DNA of 64,000 nucleotides from Protula sp. h YS-2021 (lineage: Eukaryota > Annelida > Polychaeta > Sabellida > Serpulidae): contig OX457026.1 in the NCBI GenBank assembly GCA_949752745.1, forward strand, positions 26,009,116 to 26,073,115, in the 5' to 3' direction. Positions 13,082 through 23,848 of the stretch are shown piece after piece (the stretch's first letter is position 1; each line of letters begins with the position of its first letter). A model generated the notes under the pieces. It did not search any database, had not been told where the DNA came from, and was given only the letters and a program-made list of their open reading frames with translations. Both the position numbers and the translations under genes were made by a program.

Positions 13082-15284
13082 GGTAGGACAAAAAAAAGAA
13101 AAACCAAAACTTGATCATTTGATTTTCAGTAAACTTTATTAAACTATATACGGTAAGTAATAATTTAACCAGAATTGTTAAATGGTGGTATGAAAAGCAA
13201 TCACCCCCCCCCCCCCCAATATAAAAAAAAGCAAAAATAAACAGAAAGAAACAAAAAATTAAACTGAAGTGCTTATAGACGCTAGTGCATCAATTACCCA
13301 AATCTCACTCCACCTGCTTAATTTTCAGCTCTGCCTCCCCCACACCCATGGGAGTTTCAGAGCAGACTTTGATTATGACTAGTTATCCACAGGCTGTGTG
13401 CACCAATACACAAGGAACCTTGTGGTCTGTTGAATCATGACATCTCACCTCAATCAGCGAGTTATACTCTTTCTTTCTTTTCTTTCTTTCTTTTTTTCAT
13501 TTCTCACTTGGGAAAGTTAGAGCGCGTTTTAATAAAGAAGTGTCTCTCTCTCCAAATAACATAACTTCTAGTTAAAAAAAAACAGCTCAACCAAGTTTCA
13601 ATTACAAATTATAGTTTAGCCTTATTTAATATGTTAACATAAAAAATAATGGAAAACACGTCACAAGGTTTAAAAACTGATTCCACTAACTAACACCCTC
13701 CTGCCACTAATCCAGTGTTACTCTTAGCAATGATCTAAGATGCAACATCACGTTGTTGTGTTCGTGTTCAGCTGCGGCTAATGTTAACATTTACCGTAGA
13801 AATTAAATAAGTTTAAAAAATATTAGCCTGATTACAAACGGATATGACTCCTTAGCCACGAGTATGGCCCAAGATTTAGATAACAAACTCAGAATGTTAT
13901 TAAATACTTTGTTGAAGACTCGGATAAAGAGATAAATGCTTCCTAATTTTTAAAATATGATACCTAATCGACAAGGTCCATTAATACTTTATTACTCGGT
14001 TCCAATTTCAAAGACCTCATGCGTTTTGGAAACAAACATACGATAATGTGCCATTAAGCAGAAGTGTATTTAATTTGGCTTGGTGATTGACTCGCATTTC
14101 TTTGTTCGTTTGTTTCGTCTCGATTTTAAATTCGAGCTTGTCTGAGTCTGTAACAATCTCTTCTGTGAAAATAACGTTTTATTTTTCTTATCACGTAGCA
14201 GAAAAATGACACGTCATAGAAACAGTGCTTGAAATAAATGTAGTAACAGTGAGAACACCGTGGTTCTTTCGGACACAAGCAGTGTCATACATAGAATGTT
14301 TTACTTAGGAAGTTTTGCTTCCGTAAAAATTTTCACAATATTCTTTTCACCACATTTTGCATACTCACAGTATTTGATAAATTTTAGACTCAACTCAGCA
14401 ACTTATAAGATGCGGTGTACTAGTTCCGTATGCTTGGTAACATACTTTATCATGCATATTATATTTTAAAATACACTTATATAGTTCACAAGGAATATTT
14501 CATGCCGTTGCAGTGCACAAGAAACAAGCCTTTATTAACAATGGGTAACGATGTCAAAATGCGTATTTGTTTTGTACTTTCAGAAGTAAAACGGCAGAGA
14601 TTATCCAGCAGTAGCTCCGAGAAAGAAGTTCCAACGCGCAAGGACACAATATGGCGGGCACACGAAGAAAAACAAGAAACCACTTCCGAAGCCCCCACAA
14701 CTAAATCCCTGAAAGAAGATAACCAACCGACAGGTGTCGACGACATAAAAGAAAAAGAAGAAACTGAAAAGGCGAATACATCATGTGACAGTTGTGAACA
14801 GGATTTAGAGAACAAAGGGGCGCCTACGGAACTACTTTATCGCCTTTTCCCGCACATGAAGAAAAGTGTTCTACAACTTATTTTACAAGGCTGCCAAGGG
14901 GACGTTACTCAAGCTATTGAGCAAGTTTTAAACAACCACAAAGACCCTAAGAATATTAAACAACCTAGCTCTCCCCTGCTCCACAGTGCTTATCTGTCGC
15001 CAGCGCCACCTGTCTGTGGTATGAATGGACTCAAGTCAGCGTTTTCGCCAATCTCGGGCATCAGCACGCCATCTTTGAGTACTCTCCGCTACCCTTACCC
15101 ACCCACAACTAGGGGTATGCCATTTGGTTTGGCCTACACGCCAAATATTTTCCCGGGGCTGGCGGGGTTCGGCTACAACTATGGCGCCATGGCCGCCGCT
15201 GTTGCAGGGACTGGAGTTCAAAAGCCACCCACTATCGCGTACGCGCCATATCCGAATCCTTACACGGCCACCCCAGAAAAATAA
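5869..15284 (+). CDS. DMRTA-type (dmrt4/5) doublesex/mab-3 related transcription factor, two coding exons
   Basis: Gene-level entry joining CDS 5869..6313 and 14584..15284, 1146 nt or 381 residues plus stop. DM-domain proteins bind DNA in the nucleus and control sexual development and neurogenesis. The DM domain lies at about residues 42-92, with Cys/His zinc ligands in [15 protein letters not shown] and CVCAKC. A DMA domain lies at about residues 229-268 ([25 protein letters not shown]). The DM-DMA pair, the [12 protein letters not shown] core and the [14 protein letters not shown] extension fit the DMRTA group (vertebrate DMRTA1/DMRTA2, invertebrate dmrt4/5) rather than DMRT3 or DMRT93B. 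The C-terminal region is Pro/Ala/Gly/Tyr-rich. The junction is CAG|GTATGT to TTTCAG|AA with matching phase (1 nt + 2 nt). An in-frame stop at 5845-5847 supports the chosen start. UTR exons were not identified. Confidence 0.93.
6928..7062. repeat. Trinucleotide microsatellites (GAT)n and (TAG)n
   Basis: About 16 GAT/ATG triplets run from 6928 to 6977, followed by an interrupted block of TAG-type triplets to about 7062. The Ser-, Thr- and Ala-rich reverse-strand open frame over it is an artefact of the repeat. Confidence 0.95.
8152..8665. mobile_element. MITE-like element, family copy 1 (514 bp)
   Basis: The left end AGACCTTTTGTAAGAAGTTA and the reverse complement of the right end AGACCTTTGGAAGAAGTAAA form a terminal inverted repeat of about 20 bp. 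The interior aligns by eye along most of its length with 50158-51004, for example in the segment around CACACGGCACG near the right end. There is no coding capacity, so it is probably a non-autonomous DNA transposon. No clear target-site duplication was found. Confidence 0.7.
11558..11762. repeat. Trinucleotide repeat tract (TAA/CAA type)
   Basis: Roughly 200 bp of AAT, CAA and CTA triplets in three similar sub-blocks, each containing an ACTACAACAACAGCAATAAT-like segment. This suggests a higher-order duplication of about 65-70 bp. The Ile/Val-rich open frame over it is not a gene. Confidence 0.9.
12941..13081. repeat. Microsatellite (AAT)n
   Basis: About 140 bp of nearly pure AAT triplets with two small interruptions. 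It creates open frames on both strands (poly-Asn, poly-Ile, poly-Leu, poly-Tyr) that should not be annotated. Confidence 0.97.
14584..15284 (+). CDS. DMRTA-like gene, coding exon 2 (DMA domain and C-terminus)
   Basis: Two bases complete the split Glu codon (residue 149); the exon then encodes residues 150-381 and a TAA stop at 15282-15284. A charged, Ser/Lys/Glu-rich linker (about 150-226) leads to the DMA domain (about 229-268), a small helical fold related to ubiquitin-binding CUE domains. The tail is rich in Pro, Tyr, Gly and Ala (for example [20 protein letters not shown]). The open frame continues upstream of the acceptor to 14430, but that part is intronic: it is non-homologous, and the acceptor TACTTTCAG and the phase both fix the exon start. 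Confidence 0.92.
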
Positions 15285-15304
15285 ATCCACGTACATTGGA
15301 TAAA

Positions 15305-15310
15305 AATAAA
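15305..15310 (+). other. Candidate polyadenylation signal of the DMRTA-like gene
   Basis: AATAAA lies 21 bp after the stop codon. Another AATAAA overlaps the stop itself (15280-15285). Which one is used cannot be told from sequence. Confidence 0.35.
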
Positions 15311-16395
15311 CGAACATGGAGTGTTTCGTGTCGCTCTGTTCAAACACAAACGCTAAACTGAAAACTCGTTCACGAGAGTAGAACTATCGAAGACTACATT
15401 AATCAGATAATTAAGAAGTGTTACTTTGCAATCTTAAAGACAGAAGGATTTCTAATTTGAACATTAATGACAGTGCTTACTATAAACTTCAAACAGTATT
15501 ATGTATCGCTCTACGAACAGAAGCGCTTGCATCAAAATTACAACAGCACCACAGTAAAACTCCTATAACTCCTAAAATGAAGCCCCTTTCTCTGGTCCAC
15601 CGTAAGTCATTACGACTATAATAGAACTGTAAAATGATCCCCCTCCCTTCGTAACATAGGACCAGCATTTAATGAGTCCCGTAAAGAGAGTTTAATTTTG
15701 TGGGTTCTGGTGTACTTGGTGTTATTGATTATTTTAAATGCTTTGTTTCGTAGTAGAATGTTCATATTGCAAATAATAAACATAAAGACAATGGCATGTA
15801 TAATACGCAACTATTTCAAATTTGGTATTATCGCCCATTTTTAAATGTGTTGGAATATATGTAATGGAGAGTAGAACGGTCAGTTTCCCCTACACTATTA
15901 TTAGTGCAAAGAATTGTGCTTTAATATTTTAGCTCGGTTTTTACTGCAAGTCAATGGCATAAAGTTACATAGATAAGCGATATTTCTTCTGTTAACGGAA
16001 ATATTTACACAGAGTGTTGCACGTTTCAACAGGATTAAACTTTGGGAGCCGCACGATTGCTTGTGGCTAAAACTGCTGTCTTAAAAGGAGAATCATGGTG
16101 GGGTCGCTATGACCCGGCTCCCTCTGCCATCAGCAGAGCAGAAAACTCTCCCCCTCCCAAATCCCAGAAGTTATTTTGTCGAATAAGTAGGAAGACTTAT
16201 AAGTAAATTGATCGTTGAAGTCAACGAATGTGAGATTGTAAAGCTTGCATGCATCGAATACGTTCAGCTTATTAAACAATCTGTAGCGTTATCCTCCGTT
16301 GTTTTTTTATTCTGTAAGCTTGTTGGTATTTTAGGATTGATGTCCCTTCATTGAAACCAAGTTCCGAACCCACAAGCCCTTCCGTTCTGATAGTT
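15311..16395. other. Probable 3' UTR and intergenic DNA
   Basis: No gene recognised. The first part may be the 3' untranslated region of the DMRTA-like gene. Confidence 0.45.
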
Positions 16396-16985
16396 TGTTC
16401 TTCACGAGCTACTCTATCCTACCGACAAGGTTCTTCACGACCTGGCCCGTCTTACTGACAATGTTCTTCACGACCTGCCCTGTTTTACTGACAATGTTCT
16501 TCACGAGCTAGCCTGTCTTACTGACAATATTCTTCAGGACCTGCCCTGTCTTACCGACAATGTTTTCACGACCTGCTATGTCTTACTGACAATGTTCTTC
16601 ACTACCTGCCCTGTCTTAATGACGATGTTTTTCACGACTTCTCCTGCTATGATAAAAATACTTCCTAAAGAACTACCCTGCCTTACTGATAATGGGTTTT
16701 TCATGACCTGTCAGGCATTTTGACAATGCCTTCTTCACGACCTGTCATGTCTTATGACAATGGGTTCTTTACAATCTGTCAGGCATCATGAAAAATCGTT
16801 CTTCACGACCGGTCATACCTTATGACAATGCGTTCATTATGAGTTGCTCTGAGTAACTGACAATGATTTCTGCACGACCCGCCCGTCCTCATTGATAGTG
16901 CTTTCTTCACAGTCTGCTTTATGACAATAGATTCTTCAAGAACGGTCGTACCTTATGACAACTCTTCCTTAACGACCTACCTTGA
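16396..16985. repeat. Degenerate minisatellite, about 33-bp unit
   Basis: Units built as TTCTTCACGACCTG followed by CCCTGTCTTACTGACAATG repeat about 17 times. Copies are most alike at about 16430-16620 and become divergent to the right, with insertions of GG or GT before TTCTT. It is not CRISPR: there are no non-repetitive spacers, and the organism is eukaryotic. Confidence 0.85.
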
Positions 16986-19900
16986 CTTGCTCAGAAAAAT
17001 TCTACACGCCCTTGGGGCTACAAAAATATAAAAATTCTTTAGGAACTTTCAATTAACTGAATCCGTAAACCTGTTTGGAATATGAAGAACTCCCCAGTTA
17101 GATAAAGGTGCCTTAACCCTAAATAAATTCAATAGAAATGGACACCAATTGTGTGGCAAAAGGGACAATTGGCGCATTTTAAAATGTAAATACATCAAAA
17201 GGCAGTCCAATATAAATGAGTGGAATATGCATGTTAAATGCTGCGAAATATGAGAAGAGAAAGCTCGACGCTGCAGAAGTATTAATATTAAATGCAGATT
17301 TATGTTTAAAGCAGATAGTGTAAACTGAAAACATGTAAACGTGACGTAACGACAAGCACACATCACGTACTCTTTGACTGACGTAACCTTTAGCTAGTGC
17401 AGCGAGCAATATAATGTTAATATCATGTGTTCTAATGAGTGCTGAGGTACTGAATGTGTTCAAACGGCAAAATTTCAATGTCGATTTCTACACGGAAAAT
17501 ACATATGTCAATATACAGCAGAGTTGGATTTACTAGGCATACTTAAGTGTTTCTGTCAAATTTGGTCCTCCTACCCTCAACCGTCCAGGAGTAGTTGGAC
17601 GAATAAGACTGCACGTGTGTGCCCATACATTAAACTATCGGTTTTTTCTTATACCAAATGTGAAATTTTCAAAAGCATTGATAAGAATAGCAATTAGCCA
17701 TAACCTTTTGGTACATAATGGGGAAAAGGGTCTCGAATAAATATTGAGAAACATTGTTCAGTACTTACACAGTACTTCAAACACTACGGCTCACATAACA
17801 GTTGTTTGGACAAGGTACTTGAACAGTGCTTCAAACAACAAGGATCACATAACAGATGTTTGGACAAGGTACTTGTAACGACATTTGTGCCATAAAACAA
17901 CAACGCTGTAACATCTCTTTAGAGTAATGGAGTTTGTAGAAGTACATTACACTAAAATTTGCATAACTAACTAACACTGAAACAACTTAAACATATTTTT
18001 ACAGGATTGCAAATCAAGGTAGTTCTAGTATTGTCTATACCGCAGACAAGGGTAGAAACATTTTGTAATTTGCATTTTTACGTTAGTGACCCTTAAAAGT
18101 GACTTGAAGTTCCCTAATTAAATCAAATTAAAATGTCATGCTAAGAAACAATTCTACTTTTCATTTTAGTCTACTTTTCAATTTAAACTTTGAGCTTAGA
18201 CTTTCTGAATCAGGATACAAATACAACAAGCGTGCTGTTCTTAAATTCTTAAACAAATATTTATATTTTCCTCAACATAAATTCATAAAACATCGCATCT
18301 CCTGTCATTTAGACTTCAAAAACATCAGGTCATCATACTGTTTCTCTGGCACAATACATTGCTATATAACCTACCCATGATGTTTTATTATGGAAAAAAT
18401 TATTAAACAAATATCTGTCTTTAGATGCAAATGAAAAATGCTGTTTTGTTATGCAATCAATGTTCTCCACTCTTGTTTGTTAGTATTTTAGCCTTTGTAA
18501 TTACAACTCAATTTTTTTATTTCATTAGAAATAACCTAAATTATTGGTATTATTATGTGCACGCGAAGCGCATTCACGAAATCCATAGAAATAAAGTGTC
18601 TATGACTAAAGTTTCTAATGAATTTTACTTTTTAACGTACCGTATTTTCCTTCCGTGTGTAAGTTATAACGCTTGATAGCGGTCATTCATTGCATTCGTG
18701 TAATCTGTTTGTTGCATTTTACTCAATATCTATAAGTGGCAATATAAGAAGACAACAAAACAGCAAGTAAAATTAAGCATTTAGTTATGTTTAAGGCCTG
18801 CACAAAGCCCAAAGTCTGATAACAGCAAACCTTTTATATTTATTGCAATCTTACTAGGTATTTATTACACAAAATAAAGCAGTGTGTAACATTGTAGCAC
18901 ATTAATTTAATCTCTAATCTTAGCTAAATACACTTTCTGTGACTTAATGCGACTTCTATATACTGGCAACCTTGGCAGGAGTCTTTAAAAGACAACAAGA
19001 GGCGTTTTCATCACAGTTCAACTGCCTTGGAAAATTAATTATACCCATTTTTTGTTATAAACAGGCTAGTGGCAAAGTGGAAAATAAGAATCGTGATCGA
19101 AATAAGATTGTCTGTTGGATTGCTGCAACGTGGTTCTACCGTGGAAGCATCCCTGCTATGAGGTTTCTTCAAAACTGGTATGGGAATGAAAATGGGCAGC
19201 CACAAAAATAATCTTATTTCCGGACTGGTCTTTGTTCGAATATTTTCTTATTCTGATCTTCTATATATGTCAGTGTTTTAAACATCTAAGCATGTTAACA
19301 TTCTGGTCATGTAGATATTCTAGTTATATCAACATTCTCTTCATGTCAAAGTTCCAGTGTGTTAACGTTCTACTTACATCAGCGTTCTAGTTATGTAAAC
19401 GTTCTGGTATGTCTTTGTGACTTTTTATAATTGCACTGAGCAAAATGTGGTTTGAAAAAAAAACGACTCTTCTTAGTCTGGATGATGAAATAAAAGACTA
19501 TAAATGAGGCAGAACTGTTTCCTTTTTTTGAAGTCTCAAGGTAATCCTATACTATAAAAGTCCTTCGGACAAATACCGCAAATTCATGTATTCATACTGA
19601 GCAGCGAATTAGCAAATAATCTGAAGAGTTAATGTTATTTGAATAGCAAAGGCATATACATTTTAATTTTGTTGATCAGGTATACCTAATAAAGACATGC
19701 ATGGAATTTAAAAGGTTTACTCTTTCTTTTTATGCTTTTCTAAACAACACTATGAATGCACAATACGCTCGCTACCCTACATATGTTGCCAGTGTGTTTA
19801 CCCGTACCCCCAGGCTTTGTATCACATTTCACAAAGTCAACTCTAAACTTTGTCTAAATTTGCCTCAAGACGAATCCACTTCAAGTTTCAACAAATGTCA

Positions 19901-20774
19901 GGTCATAGACACCAGTAAGTTCTCATCTCATGTTCAAGTCTACCTTCTGAGCCACATTCACCACCATTCTCGCATCCAGCATTCATGACTATAAATGAAA
20001 TACGCATAGTATTGTATAGCAGTATAATTATTCAGAATAGCTGTAAATAGCTTAAAACAAGGCCTTTTTACATGGATAAAATCTTCCTAAAAATAAATAA
20101 TAAATTACGAGAAAAAAAACTTTTATTAATTTCATTTTAAATAAAAATGGGTAAATAAGATAAGCCATGTCCTGAGAACAATTCCAAATTGGATCACAAT
20201 TGCACTGATGATGGAAACTTCCGACTGTCATGGAATCTTGATCAGCATTATCGACATAATCCACTAACTTGGGTATTCTAATTTTCAGTGAGGTCTCAGT
20301 AATAAATGCATGACCCAAGTAGCTCTACACCGTATAGCACATTCACACATACATTTACACACACATTTACACACACGTTACACACACATTTACACTTACA
20401 TTCAAATTGTAATAACATATTTCATTGGCTTCATGTACCTCTGTAACACTTCTGCGAAGTGATACTGCCCAACAGAACCAGCTTAATCGGATCTTACATA
20501 CATAATCCCACTAAATGATTTAATTTTCATATTTTGCTTTTGAACCTGGACATGCCTTAGACCCTTAAACACTTTCATATACTCTTATTTTTCAGTAGCC
20601 AAGTATAACGTTTTAAAAAGTGAATTTTTACTCACGCGCCGCAGTGCAAAAGGAATACAAAATTCAAGGTGATCAGCGATCCCTTTAATTATTTTTCTTT
20701 TATACAAATGCTTATTATCTTAGTAGCATGTCGAGTTTTCAAAGAGCGTAGTTACAACGTGGCAAATAAGTGTC
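16986..20774. other. Intergenic, no gene recognised
   Basis: AT-rich DNA with only random-looking short open frames. Small local repeats are present: two copies of a roughly 60-bp segment at about 17758-17880 (CTTCAAACA and CACATAACAG in common), a degenerate repeat of about 18 bp (TGTTAACATTCTGGTCA type) at about 19290-19415, and CACACATTTA repeats at about 20338-20400. Confidence 0.6.
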
Positions 20775-20935
20775 GAATCAAAGTATGCTGTGAGCATTTC
20801 GTTATGATGCGATCGACCATATGATGACCGACTTATGCTTTGAGCATTTCTTGGTACGGTCGACCATATGATGACCGACTTATGCTTTGAGCATTTCATG
20901 GTACGATCGACCATATGATGACCGACTTATGCTCA
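20775..20935. repeat. 47-bp tandem repeat, about 3.4 copies
   Basis: The unit begins CATATGATGACCGACTTATG, then has a TTTGAGCATTTC segment and ends GGTCGAC or GATCGAC. Two near-identical full units follow a partial first copy and precede a truncated last copy. Confidence 0.9.
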
Positions 20936-22129
20936 AAGCTAAAGCGTAATTGTTTTTATCTGTTGTCATAAGACACAGCAGGTAATAGCAGGTAACATGT
21001 AATGTGGCTTCAGTATATTATCAACTCGTTATTACCATGTTGGGATATGTAATGTCACTGTCGATTTATACATTGTGAACACTATATCAAAGTGTAGAAG
21101 GTTTCTAAAAGCGCCGCACGAATTTGTACGGCTTGCGTCAAGCATTGGTATACCAGCTAGTCATCTTTAAAAAGTGTTGGCAGATAGATAAAGATAAAGA
21201 TGTTTCTTTGGGCCCACTTCACCAAAATTCAATCAGGAAATGATCACATTTAACATAAAACTTATGATGTCGTAAAGCTGCTAGCTCTTTCTTTCAGATA
21301 AAATTCAGTTTGAATTCAGTTTCAACTACTTTATTGAACCATTCTTGAACACAAAAGAGAACCAACAAGGTTTGATTTGGATGGTTTTGTTTAAGATGTA
21401 TTCGTACACATTTTTTTAAAACCCCCTCCCTACTGCAAAAAATTATATGTTTTATTTTCAACACATGGTGGGTTCTTTTATTGCTATTCAAGGAACATTC
21501 TGGGTGAGATTTGAAGCTCTCAGAAAGCTAAATTGAGTGGATTTCGTGATATTTGCATGTTTTAACATAACCGTTGGAATTCAAGTTGTTACTGAAACTG
21601 TTTCGTTGACCAAATATTAACTTCGAATTATTGTCTACTGTGAGAATTTAAAAATAAAATATCTTTATTTTCGTGCTAAAATTCTTCTGTTTCCGTGAGA
21701 CCTTGAAGTTCCGTCTCAAATTATAATTTTCATAAAATTTCTTATAAAGATTTTAGTTATAAATGACAGATTAATTAGATATCTGATGAATTTAGAGATA
21801 TCTAAATAACTTTTCATATCTTTAGATATCTTCTATTGTTTTGATATCTCTGATTTACTCGAAATATCTCTTATTTTGAGATATATCGTAATACATTATA
21901 GTGAGCTCCATTTTATTTTAAACGTCCTTAAAAAGGCGGGCATACAGATATTTCAAATTTAATTTGAATTGTACTTAGTTTATGTAGAAGCTTCAAGAGC
22001 AAATAAATGTTTTTATCTCAATCAGGAAGTAATGTCAAAAATTATAACAAGACTTAGGTGAATATTGTGATCTGATTGGTCGACTTTCAAGTCAATAATT
22101 GTTCATTGTTGACCGGGAAGCAAAAGTTC
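20936..22129. other. Intergenic, nothing recognised
   Basis: No supported gene. A cluster of AGATATC/GATATCT-like words lies at about 21775-21895. Confidence 0.55.
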
Positions 22130-22580
22130 ATACCCAGTAAACATCCCGTTGCATCAACATTCATTCGGATCAACGTTGGGTTTTGGTTGTTTATAGAAGT
22201 CCGAACAACGTCTGCGTCCTGGCGTTGGGACGATGTCGATTCTCCAACGTCTATTCAACGTTGTGGATGGGTTGAAAATGGAATTCGAAACAACGCCAAC
22301 CTCCCGACGTTGTATAGACTTCGGGGGAATATTAATCTAGAATCGCCATCCTGACAGCCCCACTCACATTGTGATCATGCCTCCGCCATAGTTCACCTAC
22401 CTTTGGGTCATCCAGTTACGCAGAATATGTTTTCTTCGACACCTATCCGGCATCGATTTTCCGAAGCCTATTCAACGTTACCCAAAGACGTTAATTAGAC
22501 TTTCGGGGGAAACGTTGCTTTTCCAACGTCTATTCAAGTTATATCAAAGATGTTGGTAAGACGTTGATCTCGGGTCGCGA
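22130..22580. mobile_element. Dispersed AACGTTG-rich repeat, copy 1
   Basis: Begins near CAGTAAACATCCCGTTG and contains many CAACGTTG/AACGTCT words (for example GATCAACGTTGGGTTTTGG). Similar stretches occur at 58167-58660 and, inverted, at about 60180-60545. The three share the end motif and the run GTTTTGGTTGTTTATAG or close variants, so this is an interspersed family. No protein is encoded. The limits are approximate and the class unknown. Confidence 0.6.
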
Positions 22581-23437
22581 TCAATAACTACAAAAGTACA
22601 AAAGGGTTAATGTTATAAGTCAATGTCTGTTAATTGCTCAGAGATCTGTCGACAGTTTGAATGAATGACGTCACTGATGACCTGTCACATGATGTACAAA
22701 TATTTTATCCAGATCGTATACATTTCTTACATTTATACCATGAGCTAAAAGCTATCCTACCGAAACTTTCTTTTTTATCAGGGATGGATTTTACATTTCT
22801 CTGCATTAATAAGTTTAATATCTTTCCTTTTTGCATTTTATCTGTGAAAATAAAACGAAATGAAGTAATTAAATTGAAGACAGACACAGTTCTGTTCTAG
22901 ATTACAGATAAATTTAATTCAACTCTGGAGTAAAGGCCCTGGATTAAATGCCCGCGTTATAATGGTTCCAAATAAAACTACAAATAAAATGATCCCGATC
23001 TCATTTGACTGAGGCATGAAATGAAAAATATATAGCCAATGGCTTTATTAAGTTTTTTTCGATAAAGTTAAACTGATTTAGAATATATATTTTATCGTTA
23101 GATTTGAAGTCCAGTTCTGATTAATCATATTGTCCCGGCCTTTGATGGCGTTCAGGTGGTTTATTCAAATAGAAACTGGTGCACTGAAAATCAAAATAAT
23201 CTTTAAAAAACAAAACACAGAACTTAAACTGTTAGTCAGACCAAAGGTATTTTAGTCGTCCTGGTTCCGGCAGCTCGTTCTAAGCTGCATAATTTGTTCC
23301 AGTTGTATAATGTGTGTCTTTCTGTGTGATCGCACTACCTTGAATTTTATATTTAATCAAAGGCCGTATTGTGGGTTTGTTTCACCTGAGACCGTTTTAT
23401 CCAGGGCTGCTTTGCCGAAGTAACTTTTCGGTGATAT
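22581..23437. other. Intergenic, nothing recognised
   Basis: No coding, RNA or repeat feature supported. Confidence 0.55.
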
Positions 23438-23842
23438 GGCCATGGACCACAATTACATTTCCTGTTGGAACATAAACACACAAGGAGCAAAAACAAAAGC
23501 AGTGCCTCGGTAAATGTATTATTATGTAACACATGTACAGTCAATAAATAAAAGTTATTGTTGTAAAATATTCACAATAGGCTGGATTGTTCTAGGAAAC
23601 GATTGTTTATAAATCAGTAAAATACAAGTGGAAATCGGCCAAAACTTGGAAATCCCACGGTTGCTATTTTCCAATCAGCATAGCAAAAAATCGAATTGAA
23701 AGACCCCCATTTTTCTAGTTATTTCTGTTCTTCTAAAGATCCAGTACATATGATTTTGTGGTTGTTTCAGATCGTGCAATGTTGCGCAGAGTGCCTGATG
23801 TTATACAGAAAGTCTATGTAAAATTAATTGTGGTCCACGGCC
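23438..23842. mobile_element. MITE-like element with TIRs and TGATAT duplication (405 bp)
   Basis: The ends are inverted copies of GGCCRTGGACCACAATTA (18 bp, one mismatch). The element is flanked on both sides by TGATAT (23432-23437 and 23843-23848), a good candidate target-site duplication. It has no coding capacity. A second, right-truncated copy lies at about 25778-26160. Probably a non-autonomous DNA transposon of unassigned superfamily. Confidence 0.75.
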
Positions 23843-23848
23843 TGATAT

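Larger units (their letters stand above)
6314..14583 (+). other. DMRTA-like gene intron (8.27 kb)
   Basis: No other gene was recognised on either strand. It holds triplet microsatellites (GAT/TAG near 6.93-7.06 kb, TAA/CAA near 11.56-11.76 kb, AAT near 12.94-13.08 kb), a second end of the C-rich inverted-repeat family (7893-8030), a 514-bp MITE-like element (8152-8665), and a short tandem duplication of CTTAGAATTCTAAT near 12.2 kb. The acceptor at 14581-14583 follows a pyrimidine-rich stretch. Confidence 0.8.

Noticed and set aside
12885..13118. Open frames over the AAT repeat
   Set aside because: Homopolymeric translation of a microsatellite in several frames.
14430..14583. Upstream extension of the DMRT exon 2 open frame to an ATG
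   Set aside because: The acceptor at 14581-14583 with phase matching exon 1 and the lack of DMRT homology upstream show that this part is intronic.
16396..16985. Regular about 33-bp periodicity resembling a CRISPR array
   Set aside because: The whole unit repeats, with no unique spacers, and the window is clearly animal DNA.
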